DNA of 64,000 bases from assembly GCA_029210175.1 (NCBI GenBank), contig JARGPL010000019.1:124001-188000 (forward strand), written 5' to 3'. Shown here piece by piece: positions 9,159 through 16,506 of the stretch. Every line of letters begins with the position of its first letter. Positions within the stretch are counted from its first letter, which is position 1. The DNA comes from Minwuia sp. Its GTDB lineage: Bacteria; Pseudomonadota; Alphaproteobacteria; Minwuiales; Minwuiaceae. Made by a program: the position numbers and the translations under genes. The notes below the pieces were generated by a model. That model was not told where the DNA came from. It saw only the letters and a program-made list of their open reading frames with translations, and did not search any database.

Positions 9159-9827
9159 TCAGGCAATCGCACCCAGATAGACATCCAGCATGTTGCGGGC
9201 CATGGCACGATGTTCGGCCCGCCAGTCATCACAGCGCAGATCGGTCGTGAAGATCACCGACAGGGTCGCGGCATTCGACAGATGGAAATAGCTCAGCGCG
9301 ACCATGGAGACATAGAGATGCAACGGATTCAGACCGGCGCGAAGGCTCTGGTCGGCAGCCCCCCGTTCCAGCAGTTGTGTGACCAGACCCAGCAGCGGTG
9401 AGGAAATGACCGGTGTTGCATCGGATCGACGCAGATGGGCGGCATCCAGCAGGTTCTCGCCAGACAGCAGCTTCACCAGTTCCGGGTGCCGGTCGAAATG
9501 GCCCGAAATGAAATCGAACAAACGCAGCAGGCCTTCGCGCGGACTGAATGTGTCCACGGTCAGCTGCAGTTCCTCTTCGCGCAGATCACTCAGGGCCTGT
9601 TCCAGGACAGCCACGTAAAGCCCGGCCTTGTCGCCGAAGTAGTGATAGATCATGCGCTGGTTGGCCTTCGCCTTCCGCGCGATGCTGTCGATCCGCCCGC
9701 CTTCGAACCCGACAGCGGAAAATTCCTCGGTCGCGGCCTCCAGAATGCGACGACGGGTCTCTTCCGGGTTGCGGCGCACCCGCGTCTGTCTTTTGCCGGT
9801 CGTTTCGCCCTTTGGCCCATCCGCCAC
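9159..9827 (-). CDS. TetR/AcrR family transcriptional regulator
   Basis: A 222-residue TetR-type repressor. The N-terminal helix-turn-helix spans about residues 24-70: ETRRRILEAATEEF, then GGRIDSIARKAKANQRMIYHYFGDK, ending in the classic YxYFxxK. The C-terminal ligand domain has general resemblance to RutR/NicS-type regulators. The start is GTG at 9827 behind GGGGAGACAGCGAC. It lies directly upstream of, and on the same strand as, the BMP importer/amidohydrolase operon, and is the best local candidate to control it. A Rho-independent terminator insulates it from the cold-shock gene upstream. Confidence 0.88.
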   Translation of the reverse strand: MADGPKGETTGKRQTRVRRNPEETRRRILEAATEEFSAVGFEGGRIDSIARKAKANQRMIYHYFGDKAGLYVAVLEQALSDLREEELQLTVDTFSPREGLLRLFDFISGHFDRHPELVKLLSGENLLDAAHLRRSDATPVISSPLLGLVTQLLERGAADQSLRAGLNPLHLYVSMVALSYFHLSNAATLSVIFTTDLRCDDWRAEHRAMARNMLDVYLGAIA

Positions 9828-9914
9828 GTCGCTGTCTCCCCGAATGCACGCTCTTGCCCCGCAGGTCAGCGGGAACGGCGGTCATGGTAGGGTGGCATCC
9901 GCACCCTGCACCAC

Positions 9915-9950
9915 GAAAAAAGCGCCAGCCCGCATGGCGGACTGACGCTT
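9915..9950 (-). terminator. Rho-independent terminator of the cold-shock gene
   Basis: On the minus strand a 13-bp stem (including two G-U pairs) with a CAT loop is followed by TTTTTT, about 66 nt past the csp stop. This is the clearest intrinsic terminator in the window. Confidence 0.88.
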
Positions 9951-10015
9951 GTTCCTGACTCGAAGTCTTCAGTCGCCGACCGACCCGCCGAAGCAGGTCA
10001 GTCAGCCATGACTGA

Positions 10016-10225
10016 TTACTGAGCCTGCAGGTTCACTGCAGAAGACTTGCCGCGATTGCGGTCAACTTCGATCTCGTAGGAGATCTTGTCGCCTTCGTTC
10101 AGGCTGTTCATGCCCGCACGTTCGACGGCACTGATGTGAACGAAAACGTCATTTCCGCCCTCATCCGGTGCGATGAAGCCATAACCCTTGGTGGAGTTGA
10201 ACCACTTAACGGTACCTGATGCCAT
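10016..10225 (-). CDS. CspA-family cold shock protein
   Basis: A 69-residue single cold-shock domain, a five-stranded OB fold that binds single-stranded RNA and DNA and melts mRNA structure. RNP1 is KGYGFI at 13-18 and RNP2 is VFVHI at 27-31. Trp8 and the FxxxxGYGF context are intact. The ribosome site AGAAGGAATTATCATC precedes ATG. A gene-free stretch of about 430 bases upstream fits the long regulatory 5' leader seen in cold-shock mRNAs. Which csp paralogue it is cannot be said. Confidence 0.95.
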   Translation of the reverse strand: MASGTVKWFNSTKGYGFIAPDEGGNDVFVHISAVERAGMNSLNEGDKISYEIEVDRNRGKSSAVNLQAQ

Positions 10226-10652
10226 GATGATAATTCCTTCTGCATGGTTTTCGAATGGTTGGTTAGCTGTTGAAAATTCCGTCGACCGGTCCGGTCAGAC
10301 GTCCTGGCTGTCGACAGCAGACGACCGCGCGGAATTCACAGTGTGTGGGGCTGGGTGCCTGTATTCTACTTCAGCGTCTCGTTTCGCGAAGTACGGCCCG
10401 GCAGAGCCTCGGTCTTTGTCGTGTTCCAAATAACGTCTTCCATCGGCGCTGCTGTCATCAACCGGCATATGGTGAATGCCCAGCAGCTATTCTAGTGGTG
10501 GCGTGTCTTTCGACTGAACGCCCTGACAAGCCTGAACCCGTCACGCTTGCCACCAACGAACATGTTCCAGAAGCAATAGCAAGCGAATTCGGTCAACCGC
10601 ACGGCGAGCAAGAGCCGCGATTTTTCCGTGCAGGCCGCGGCAGAGGCCCAAT
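10226..10652. other. Gene-free stretch, probable csp promoter and leader
   Basis: These 427 bases lie between the csp start and the 3' end of the alpha/beta hydrolase on the same strand. No credible reading frame is present. A short palindrome, GACCGGTCCGGTC-like, occurs near 10277-10291. A weak TAGAAT -10-like hexamer is readable on the minus strand near 10365, without a good -35 partner. It probably holds the csp promoter and a structured leader, but no precise site can be assigned. Confidence 0.4.
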
Positions 10653-11861
10653 TCAGGCATTCTCCGCCAGAATGGACGATCGAACCGCCCCCTTGCGGGC
10701 GCTGACACCGTGGCGAAAAATCAGATCAAAGCGGCGAAGCGGCTTCTCCCGCGCCAGAAGCAGCGCCGCGAATCCGGCGAACGACGGATTGGTGAACAAT
10801 GTCCAGTGATCCACCTTCTGTCCCCACAGTGACAGGTCAAAGGCATCCATCACCGCCGGGTCATCCACCTGAATGTCCTGCCAGTGCCGATACCGAACGA
10901 ACGCGGGCTTGCCGTGGCGACCGATCACGCTGCCGCCGGTCAGCAGGCGGCTGACCCGAGACCACCCCTTGTGCGCGGCCAGTTCGTCCCGCGCGACAAG
11001 TGCCGCGAACCGCCTGCCCCAGAATTCCAGGACCGCATCCTGGCTGGTCATCAGATTGTAGATCCGGGGCTGCCCCATTCCGGCATGCATGATCTCGTGC
11101 AGCGCCAGCCGTGCGTGGCCGCAGTGGGAAGCGCCGGACATCAGCACGACACGGTCGACGCTGCCGAGCACAGGATTGCGGCGCTGGGCGAGGATGCGCA
11201 GGGCCGTCATCACGACACGGCTGCCAAGGCTGTGGGCGAACAGCCGGATCGGGCGCCCCGGTGCAACTTCGCCCAGCGCCGCAATCAGGGCCGCCAGTGC
11301 GATCCCCGCGATGGGCGCGCGCCGATAGGCCCGGGCATAATAGGTGGTGGCGCCCCGCTTCCGCCAGGAAACGCTGGAGAGCCAGTCCCGCCACGTACCA
11401 CTGCGATAGGCCGGGTGGCTGGACCAGGCGAAGGCGATGGCCAGCCCGGTCTGACCATCATCATCGGCAAAACCGAGACGCTTCGGCCAGGGCGTGGCAT
11501 GGCTGGATGCTTCCAGCGCGCCGCCGGGCACAATGTCAGGCTCTTCGAAATGAAAGACCTGCGAATGCGGGTTCGCCGCCTTCTGTCCAGCCGCGACGGG
11601 CGCAGCCTCTGGCGCGTACTGGAATCCATGCGTCATGATGGTGATCGGGCCGGTTGGCGGAATGATGCTGCGCAGGTGTTGGGCAAAGGCACCGCCGCCC
11701 GCGAAAAGGGGGCCGTCGAGGCGCATCAGCTCACCGGTGCGGCTGGCCGGATCATAGGCGTCACGGACAAGCGTGCCATCCCGGTCGGGCACGAATATGG
11801 CCCAGTCATCGGGGTTGTCTTCGGTCGTTTCAGGACAGACCGTGAAGCGTGCCAGGGCCAT
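10653..11861 (-). CDS. Alpha/beta hydrolase of unknown substrate
   Basis: A 402-residue protein with an alpha/beta-hydrolase core. ITIMTHGFQY at 73-82 is the oxyanion-hole strand, and the nucleophile elbow AHSLGS at 209-214 places Ser211 in GxSxG-like context. Histidines near the C-terminus (KVDHWTLF) could complete the triad. No signal peptide or membrane segment is seen apart from one short Ala/Leu-rich helix near 184-197. It resembles the DUF900-type hydrolases, whose substrates are unknown. ATG at 11861 follows GGAGAAACGACC; a GTG six codons earlier overlaps that site and is unlikely. It is divergent from a decayed enolase-superfamily gene. Confidence 0.75.
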   Translation of the reverse strand: MALARFTVCPETTEDNPDDWAIFVPDRDGTLVRDAYDPASRTGELMRLDGPLFAGGGAFAQHLRSIIPPTGPITIMTHGFQYAPEAAPVAAGQKAANPHSQVFHFEEPDIVPGGALEASSHATPWPKRLGFADDDGQTGLAIAFAWSSHPAYRSGTWRDWLSSVSWRKRGATTYYARAYRRAPIAGIALAALIAALGEVAPGRPIRLFAHSLGSRVVMTALRILAQRRNPVLGSVDRVVLMSGASHCGHARLALHEIMHAGMGQPRIYNLMTSQDAVLEFWGRRFAALVARDELAAHKGWSRVSRLLTGGSVIGRHGKPAFVRYRHWQDIQVDDPAVMDAFDLSLWGQKVDHWTLFTNPSFAGFAALLLAREKPLRRFDLIFRHGVSARKGAVRSSILAENA

Positions 11862-11955
11862 GGTCGTTTCTCCTATCACCCTGTTCAGATCAGGTTGGCA
11901 TTGGCATCCGACAATGTTCGGACGTCACACATTGACGCACTTTGGGGTTACCATT

Positions 11956-12844
11956 GTGACAACCGCCACGCCCAAGTTTCAGCAGAATGCCAAAGACATC
12001 AAGATTGCCCGCATCGATACCCTGATCATGGATGAGTTCCCGAACCTGCTCTATGTGCGTCTTACCGCCGACGACGGGACCGAGGGCGTCGGCGAGATAT
12101 TCTTCGGCGCCCGCGCTGCCGAGGCCTATGTGCATGAATCGGCTGCCGAACTGTTGCTGGGCCACGACCCGCGCCAGATCAACGGATCTGTTTCAGGCCC
12201 TGCAGCCCTATGTCGGATATTCCGGTTCCGGGGCGGAAACACGTGGCCGGTCGGCCCTCGACATGGCGCTGCATGATCTGGTGGGTCGCGCGACCGGCAT
12301 TCCCATCCATCAGATGCTGGGTGGCCTCGCCCGCAATGACATCCGCGTCTACAACACCTGCGCTGGCTATCGCGACGTCCGCAGCACGCCGCGTCAGGAA
12401 CCCGGCAACTGGGGCATCGGTGGCTCTTCGGAAGGCCCGTACGAAGATCTGGAGGCGTTCCTGAGCGATGCGGGTGCCCTGGCCGAGAGCCTGCTGTCGG
12501 AAGGAATCACCGGCATGAAGATCTGGCCCTTCGACTTTGCGGCGGAGCGGACGGGCGGCTTTGACATCAGCCCGGCAGAGATGATCAAGGCCATTGATCC
12601 GTTCCGCAAGATCCGCGCGGCGGTGGGCGACCGGATCGACATCATGTGTGAACTGCATGGTCTGTTCAGCCCGCCGACCGCCGCCCGCATCGCCCACGCG
12701 CCGGAACCGTTTCGCCCCTTCTGGATCGAGGATCCGGTGCGCGACGGTGTGGTCTCGGCACCGGATGGTGCGGGACTGGGCACACGCCTGAAAGCCGGCA
12801 CATTCGAGCGCCCCGACGCCAACGTTCGCTCATCAGCGCTCTGA
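11956..12844 (+). pseudogene. Frameshifted and C-terminally truncated enolase-superfamily (mandelate racemase) gene
   Basis: The first part (GTG at 11956, reading TTATPKF and on to GHDPRQI) and the second part (TDLFQALQPYVGYSG onward) are contiguous pieces of one mandelate racemase/muconate lactonising family protein but lie in different frames. They join at 12180-12182, where one extra A in ATCAACGG would explain the shift. The second part keeps the catalytic KxW-like GMKIWPF, the first metal ligand region MCELHG and the second WIEDPV, then departs from the family and stops after about 30 unrelated residues. About 100 residues, including the third metal ligand, are missing. The loss of the C-terminus means a sequencing slip alone cannot rescue it. 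Confidence 0.8.
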
Positions 12845-12855
12845 CTGTGATCGCC

Positions 12856-12881
12856 GTGGCTGCGTCTGCAGGCGCAGCCAC
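12856..12881. terminator. Hairpin after the enolase-family remnant
   Basis: A perfect 9-bp stem (GTGGCTGCG and its complement) with an 8-nt loop begins 12 nt after the remnant's stop. No T run follows, so termination strength is uncertain. Confidence 0.5.
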
Positions 12882-12923
12882 CTAGTGTCGTCGGATTGCT
12901 CACCCTGATCGGGAGAATGTCGC

Positions 12924-14180
12924 GTGCCCCTGTTCCGTACCCTCGCGCTGCTGACCGGCCTGCTGATTGTTGCCGCACTGCCCCCCCTTGCCGGCGCCCA
13001 TGCCTACAAGGCCCGTACCTATGACCGGAATTCGGATGCGGTGATCAAGCATCTGATGACGCTGGACGTCTTCGCAGGCGTCAAGATCAAGGAAGCGCAG
13101 GTGCCGTGGGACCCCACCACCTTGCGCGTGCAACTGGGGCCGGAGAATGGTGACACGCCCGGTGCGGTGCTGTTCAGCCGCGACGGTGCGCTGGCCGGTT
13201 TGCGCATGGAGATCCCGCTGCTGCCCTCTGCGGACCCCGGCCTCTATGCCTTCGCCGATATTGCTGCCTTGCTGGAACCGGCACTTGCCGGACTGGACCA
13301 CGCACGTGAGGTCTCGGCCCGCGAAGCGATCAAGCGCTGGGCGGGCGAACTGGGGCTGGAAAGCTGGATGCGCCCGCGCTTCGGCGCCTATCGGATAGAG
13401 CGCCGCGTGGGTGACAGCCTGTTCGTCTTCGAAGGCGTCCCCCTGAACCGCTTCTGGGTCTCCGTGACACCCATCGGCAAGTCCCGCCCTGTCATCGACG
13501 ACCTGTTGCCCTTCGTGCCTGCGGACGCCCAGGCGGACGCCCTGCCGATCCTGCAGGCGATCGAGCGTGGGGAGTACAAGCTGGCGGAACGGCTGGTCAT
13601 CCCCCACGCGGAAGCGGGCAAGCCGTGGGCCTTGCTGATCCAGGCCGACTACGGGCGCCCCGACGGCGACCGCCAGCAGATGTCACGCCTGATCAACGAC
13701 AAGCTGGAGAGCGCAGCAGAGGGCGGCTTCGTGCCCGCACAATACGTGCTCGGCACGCCGGAATCGCGCTACGCCGAAGCCTGGCTGACCAGGGCAGCAG
13801 CAGGCGGTTATCACCATGCGCTGGCGTTGAAGGCACGCAGGCTCTACAGCTCCGGACGGGCTGACGACCCCGGTGCGCGCTGTGACGAGGTCGCTGCGTT
13901 GCAGGGCAACCCGATGGCGCAATTGCGCACGCTCTACCGCTATGCGGAAGGCGGCGGGGAAACGGACACGGCCTACTTCTGGTCGCGCGTGGCACTGGAA
14001 ACATTCGATGAAAGCGCCAGCTTCACGTCGGAACGCTATATCCTCAACACGCTCGGCGTACTGCGGCCCCGACTGACCCGGGAACAGCGCGAAACCCTGG
14101 AAGAGGATGCGGCAAACTGGCAGCCATCGAGCTTCGCCGACCTGAAACCCAGATACGAAGAGCTTGGATGCCTGAAATAG
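12924..14180 (+). CDS. Secreted Sel1-repeat-like protein of unknown function
   Basis: A 418-residue exported protein. Residues 1-25 form a Sec signal peptide (MPLFRTLALLTGLLIV, cleavage after the Ala-Gly-Ala region). Residues 26-215 are not recognised. From about 230 to 400 there are degenerate helical repeats with alternating small and aromatic residues (ESAAEGGFVPAQYVLG, RAAAGGYHHALALKARRL, AALQGNPMAQLRTLY), the pattern of Sel1/TPR-like solenoids that bind proteins. GTG at 12924 is preceded by GGGAGA. It stands alone, with the enolase-family remnant upstream and a long hairpin downstream. A periplasmic scaffold role is a guess. Confidence 0.7.
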   Translation: MPLFRTLALLTGLLIVAALPPLAGAHAYKARTYDRNSDAVIKHLMTLDVFAGVKIKEAQVPWDPTTLRVQLGPENGDTPGAVLFSRDGALAGLRMEIPLLPSADPGLYAFADIAALLEPALAGLDHAREVSAREAIKRWAGELGLESWMRPRFGAYRIERRVGDSLFVFEGVPLNRFWVSVTPIGKSRPVIDDLLPFVPADAQADALPILQAIERGEYKLAERLVIPHAEAGKPWALLIQADYGRPDGDRQQMSRLINDKLESAAEGGFVPAQYVLGTPESRYAEAWLTRAAAGGYHHALALKARRLYSSGRADDPGARCDEVAALQGNPMAQLRTLYRYAEGGGETDTAYFWSRVALETFDESASFTSERYILNTLGVLRPRLTREQRETLEEDAANWQPSSFADLKPRYEELGCLK

Positions 14181-14223
14181 ACCGGTTTTCGACGTCCTGG
14201 ATCGTTCCATTGTCAGATTGCAT

Positions 14224-14298
14224 CACCAGCCCGCTCCCTCACCCGGCCACCCATTCAGGATTATCCAGCGGGTGGCCGGGTGAGGGAGCGGGCTGGTG
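14224..14298. repeat. 29-bp perfect inverted repeat (bidirectional terminator or repeat element)
   Basis: Arms at 14224-14252 and 14270-14298 are exact reverse complements (begins CACCAGCCCGCTCCCTCACC), separated by a 17-nt loop. It sits between the convergent Sel1-like gene and the phosphotriesterase remnant. There is no T run. The length and perfection exceed a normal terminator and suggest a mobile palindromic repeat unit that may also terminate transcription both ways. Confidence 0.8.
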
Positions 14299-14322
14299 CG
14301 GTTCCATCATTGATGGATAGAT

Positions 14323-14679
14323 CTAGACGAACGTCAGCAGCCGCCGTGGTGTCTCGACAATGATGCGGTTGATCTCGGCTTCGGTGAAGTCGCGGCGGCG
14401 CATGATCGGCACGACGTTCTGGAAGATGTGGCCATAGCCATGCCCGCCGAACTGACTGAGGCGCGTCTGGTAGCAGATGTCGTGCGAGATCACGATCTGG
14501 TCGATGTGGCCCCGGTCGATCAGGCGACGGATCCAGCGCAGGCGCTCGGCATCATTGGGCAGATCGATCTTCGGATTGAGATTGTAGTAGGACTGTTCCT
14601 GCCCGATCAGGTCCAGCTCCTCGTAGTGGTGGAACATCAGAAACCCGAAACGTCGTCCGTCGCCCTCTGCCATGGCCAT
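14323..14679 (-). pseudogene. Phosphotriesterase-family C-terminal remnant
   Basis: The frame encodes about 118 residues matching only the last third of phosphotriesterase-like amidohydrolases (normally 320-360 residues). It has HHYEELDLIG, then VISHDICYQTRL with the metal-binding Asp of the family, then GGHGYGHIFQNVVPIMRRR and the terminal ETPRRLL. The barrel's N-terminal HxH metal ligands and bridging lysine are absent. Upstream of residue 10 the sequence is unrelated. ATG at 14679 has an AGAAGGAC ribosome site, so the piece may still be translated, but it cannot be a working hydrolase. It lies 50 nt past the DUF1971 gene and may have been left by a deletion or insertion at this spot. Confidence 0.75.
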
Positions 14680-14728
14680 GTCCTTCTCCCCATCTGCCAT
14701 GGAAGCCTAGACCGGCAGAAGGGGTCAG

Positions 14729-15019
14729 TCAGCCTTCAGCTTTCGGCACGGAATGGAATTCGACCTTGAAGCTGACGGGGCCGACCAGACCAACTCGATG
14801 CAGAACGGTTGGCTCAATGACCGCAAAGCCTCCCGCCTCGACGCGTTGCGCCACTTCCGGCGGTCCGGTGAGGACATAGTCCAGCGCCCCGTCCAGCACC
14901 ATCAGCTTGCCCCAGACGCCGGGCTTGGTGTCATGCTGGCTCAGCAGAGCGGCAGGGACCGTTTCCGCCGTGAAGACCTTCGTCTCACCATGCTTCTTCA
15001 GGCCCGCAGGGAACGTCAT
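14729..15019 (-). CDS. DUF1971 (YeaR/TehB-like) small cupin protein
   Basis: A 96-residue single-domain beta-barrel protein of the DUF1971 group, seen in YeaR and as an N-terminal domain of some TehB proteins. The segment TVPAALLSQHDTKPGVWGKLMVLDGALDYVL splits into strands typical of a small cupin, and PTVLHRVGLVGPVSFKVEFH holds two histidines near the end that could bind metal. Its ATG overlaps the stop of the truncated-haemoglobin gene (ATGA). YeaR is induced by nitrate and nitric oxide in enteric bacteria, so pairing with a haemoglobin hints at a nitrosative-stress role, by inference. Confidence 0.8.
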   Translation of the reverse strand: MTFPAGLKKHGETKVFTAETVPAALLSQHDTKPGVWGKLMVLDGALDYVLTGPPEVAQRVEAGGFAVIEPTVLHRVGLVGPVSFKVEFHSVPKAEG

Positions 15020-15453
15020 CGGGCAACGCCGCCAAAACCCGGAACGCCGAAGAGCACCAGCTTCAGACTGCGCGCGATCCGCTCGGCGCGGATCATGAAG
15101 TGATCCACCGCAGCGGGTGTCGGCGCGGTGTCTTCCAGGGTCTGGCGGAACAGCCCGAGCCAGATGTCGAAATGCCGTTCCATGATTTCAGGGTGCCGTT
15201 GGTGTGCCGGGACAGGCTGCCCCGAATAACGCGCGGCACCCCAGGCGACGGAGGCCCAGAAATCCTTCAGCTTTGCCAGATGGTGATCCCATGTGTCGCC
15301 GATCGCCGCCTCGAAGATAGGGCCGATATCAGGGTCCTTGCGGACGCGCCCGTAGAAGGTATCGACCAGTTGGGAGACATAGGCGTCATCAATGCCCATG
15401 GCCCTGATCTCATCGGGAATGGCCTTGTGATCCGACGCCGACAGGTCGGTCAT
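15016..15453 (-). CDS. Group III truncated haemoglobin
   Basis: A 145-residue 2-on-2 globin of group III (trHbP/trCtb type). WDHHLAKLKDFWASV at 55-69 is the characteristic helix, and HFDIWLGLFRQT at 94-105 carries the probable haem-proximal His94. Proteins of this group bind O2 and NO; Campylobacter Ctb moderates NO and respiration. The ATG at 15453 overlaps the stop of the secreted-protein gene (ATGA), so coupling replaces a well-spaced ribosome site. An upstream start would add 25 residues within the preceding gene and was rejected. Confidence 0.9.
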   Translation of the reverse strand: MTDLSASDHKAIPDEIRAMGIDDAYVSQLVDTFYGRVRKDPDIGPIFEAAIGDTWDHHLAKLKDFWASVAWGAARYSGQPVPAHQRHPEIMERHFDIWLGLFRQTLEDTAPTPAAVDHFMIRAERIARSLKLVLFGVPGFGGVAR

Positions 15454-15914
15454 CCCTCGACAGCTTCGGGCAGGCTGCCGGGGCTGCAACTCTGATCGGC
15501 AAAGCGGTGCGACCGGGCAAACATCCATGGGCGCTGGCCGAAACGGTCGGTGCCGGAACGGAAGAAGATGCTTCGGGCATCGAACCGGGCTGTGCAGGAA
15601 CAGGTCTTCGCTCCGTCAGGTTCCGCCCCCTTGAACAGGATCACCGGGATCACCGCATCCACGGAATTGCGACGATACGCATAGGCCGGATCAAACCGCC
15701 ATTCGGCGACCCCGCGTCCGACTGCCTCGCCGTCATCGGCAAATACCCGGCAATCCAGTCGCATGGCATTGATGTTCAGGGCGTGGGCGCGATAGTCCAG
15801 ATGCACGGCGAGCGGAAACGCCGTCGCCTTGTCCAGTGGTTTCGCCATGGCAGTGGTACCCGCCATGAACCCCATGGCGAGCAGTCCAATGATGATTGTC
15901 CAGAAACTGCGCAT
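15450..15914 (-). CDS. Small secreted protein of unknown function
   Basis: A 154-residue protein with a clear Sec signal peptide (MRSFWTIIIGLLAMGFMAG, cleavage after the Ala-Met-Ala near residue 24). The mature part is beta-rich with four cysteines, including a CSC pair in KTCSCTARF, possibly forming disulfides in the periplasm. No family was recognised. ATG at 15914 has GAGGTGATC upstream; 40 more residues could be read in frame but overlap the MarR gene's region and look non-coding. It heads a three-gene ATGA-coupled operon with the haemoglobin and DUF1971 genes. Confidence 0.75.
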   Translation of the reverse strand: MRSFWTIIIGLLAMGFMAGTTAMAKPLDKATAFPLAVHLDYRAHALNINAMRLDCRVFADDGEAVGRGVAEWRFDPAYAYRRNSVDAVIPVILFKGAEPDGAKTCSCTARFDARSIFFRSGTDRFGQRPWMFARSHRFADQSCSPGSLPEAVEG

Positions 15915-15999
15915 GATCACCTCGTGTGCTGTCACTTGTGACGACTGTCTTTCCACCAGACTTGGCGAACCCTGGCGGAGGAGACAAGGGCAACGCCGA

Positions 16000-16506
16000 T
16001 CAACTCTTGCTCTGCGCGGTGTGATCGGTCGCACGGCTGTGGCGATTTCCGTCCAGCCAGAACTTCAGCCGGAACAGCGGCCCCCGCAGAGCCTCCAGAT
16101 CAGTGTCGCTCCAGTCAGCAAAAATGAACTCGGCATCCGGTTTCAGGCGGATCAGTGCCTGCATGTGCGCCGCCCGACCGGCATCCGTGATCGACAGCAG
16201 CTTGCGCCGCCCGTCCTCCGGATCGTCGGCACTGGCCAGAAATCCCTTGTCGATCAGTTTCCGGGCCGTCTTGGTCACCCCCGGCTGGGGGGACTGGAAC
16301 GCGCGGGACATGTCGCCAACGGTCTTCACCGGCGGCGGCACCCGAACGAAATGGTTCAGCATGGTGAACTGCGGTGCCGGCAGGTCCGGGCCCAGCGCTT
16401 CCCCTGCCCGTGTGGCAAGCAATTGCGCACAAATGCCGACGGAGGTGAGCAGTTCCCAAAGCAACCGCTCACGCTCCAACAGTGATTGATGTTCAGATTC
16501 GCTCAT
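16000..16506 (-). CDS. MarR family transcriptional regulator
   Basis: A 168-residue MarR-type regulator. The winged helix lies at about 50-115: FTMLNHFVRVP, VGDMSRAFQSPQPGVTKTARKLIDKGFL, and the wing DDPEDGRRKLLSITDAG with the conserved D-x-R-R. Helices at both ends form the dimer interface. Its ATG overlaps the nitroreductase stop (ATGA), so both genes are one unit and the regulator probably controls its own operon from a dyad found upstream of the nitroreductase. The ligand is unknown. Confidence 0.9.
   Translation of the reverse strand: MSESEHQSLLERERLLWELLTSVGICAQLLATRAGEALGPDLPAPQFTMLNHFVRVPPPVKTVGDMSRAFQSPQPGVTKTARKLIDKGFLASADDPEDGRRKLLSITDAGRAAHMQALIRLKPDAEFIFADWSDTDLEALRGPLFRLKFWLDGNRHSRATDHTAQSKS

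Noticed and set aside
9435-9958. Several plus-strand frames opposite the TetR gene
   Set aside because: They are antisense to a clear regulator and contain no domain.
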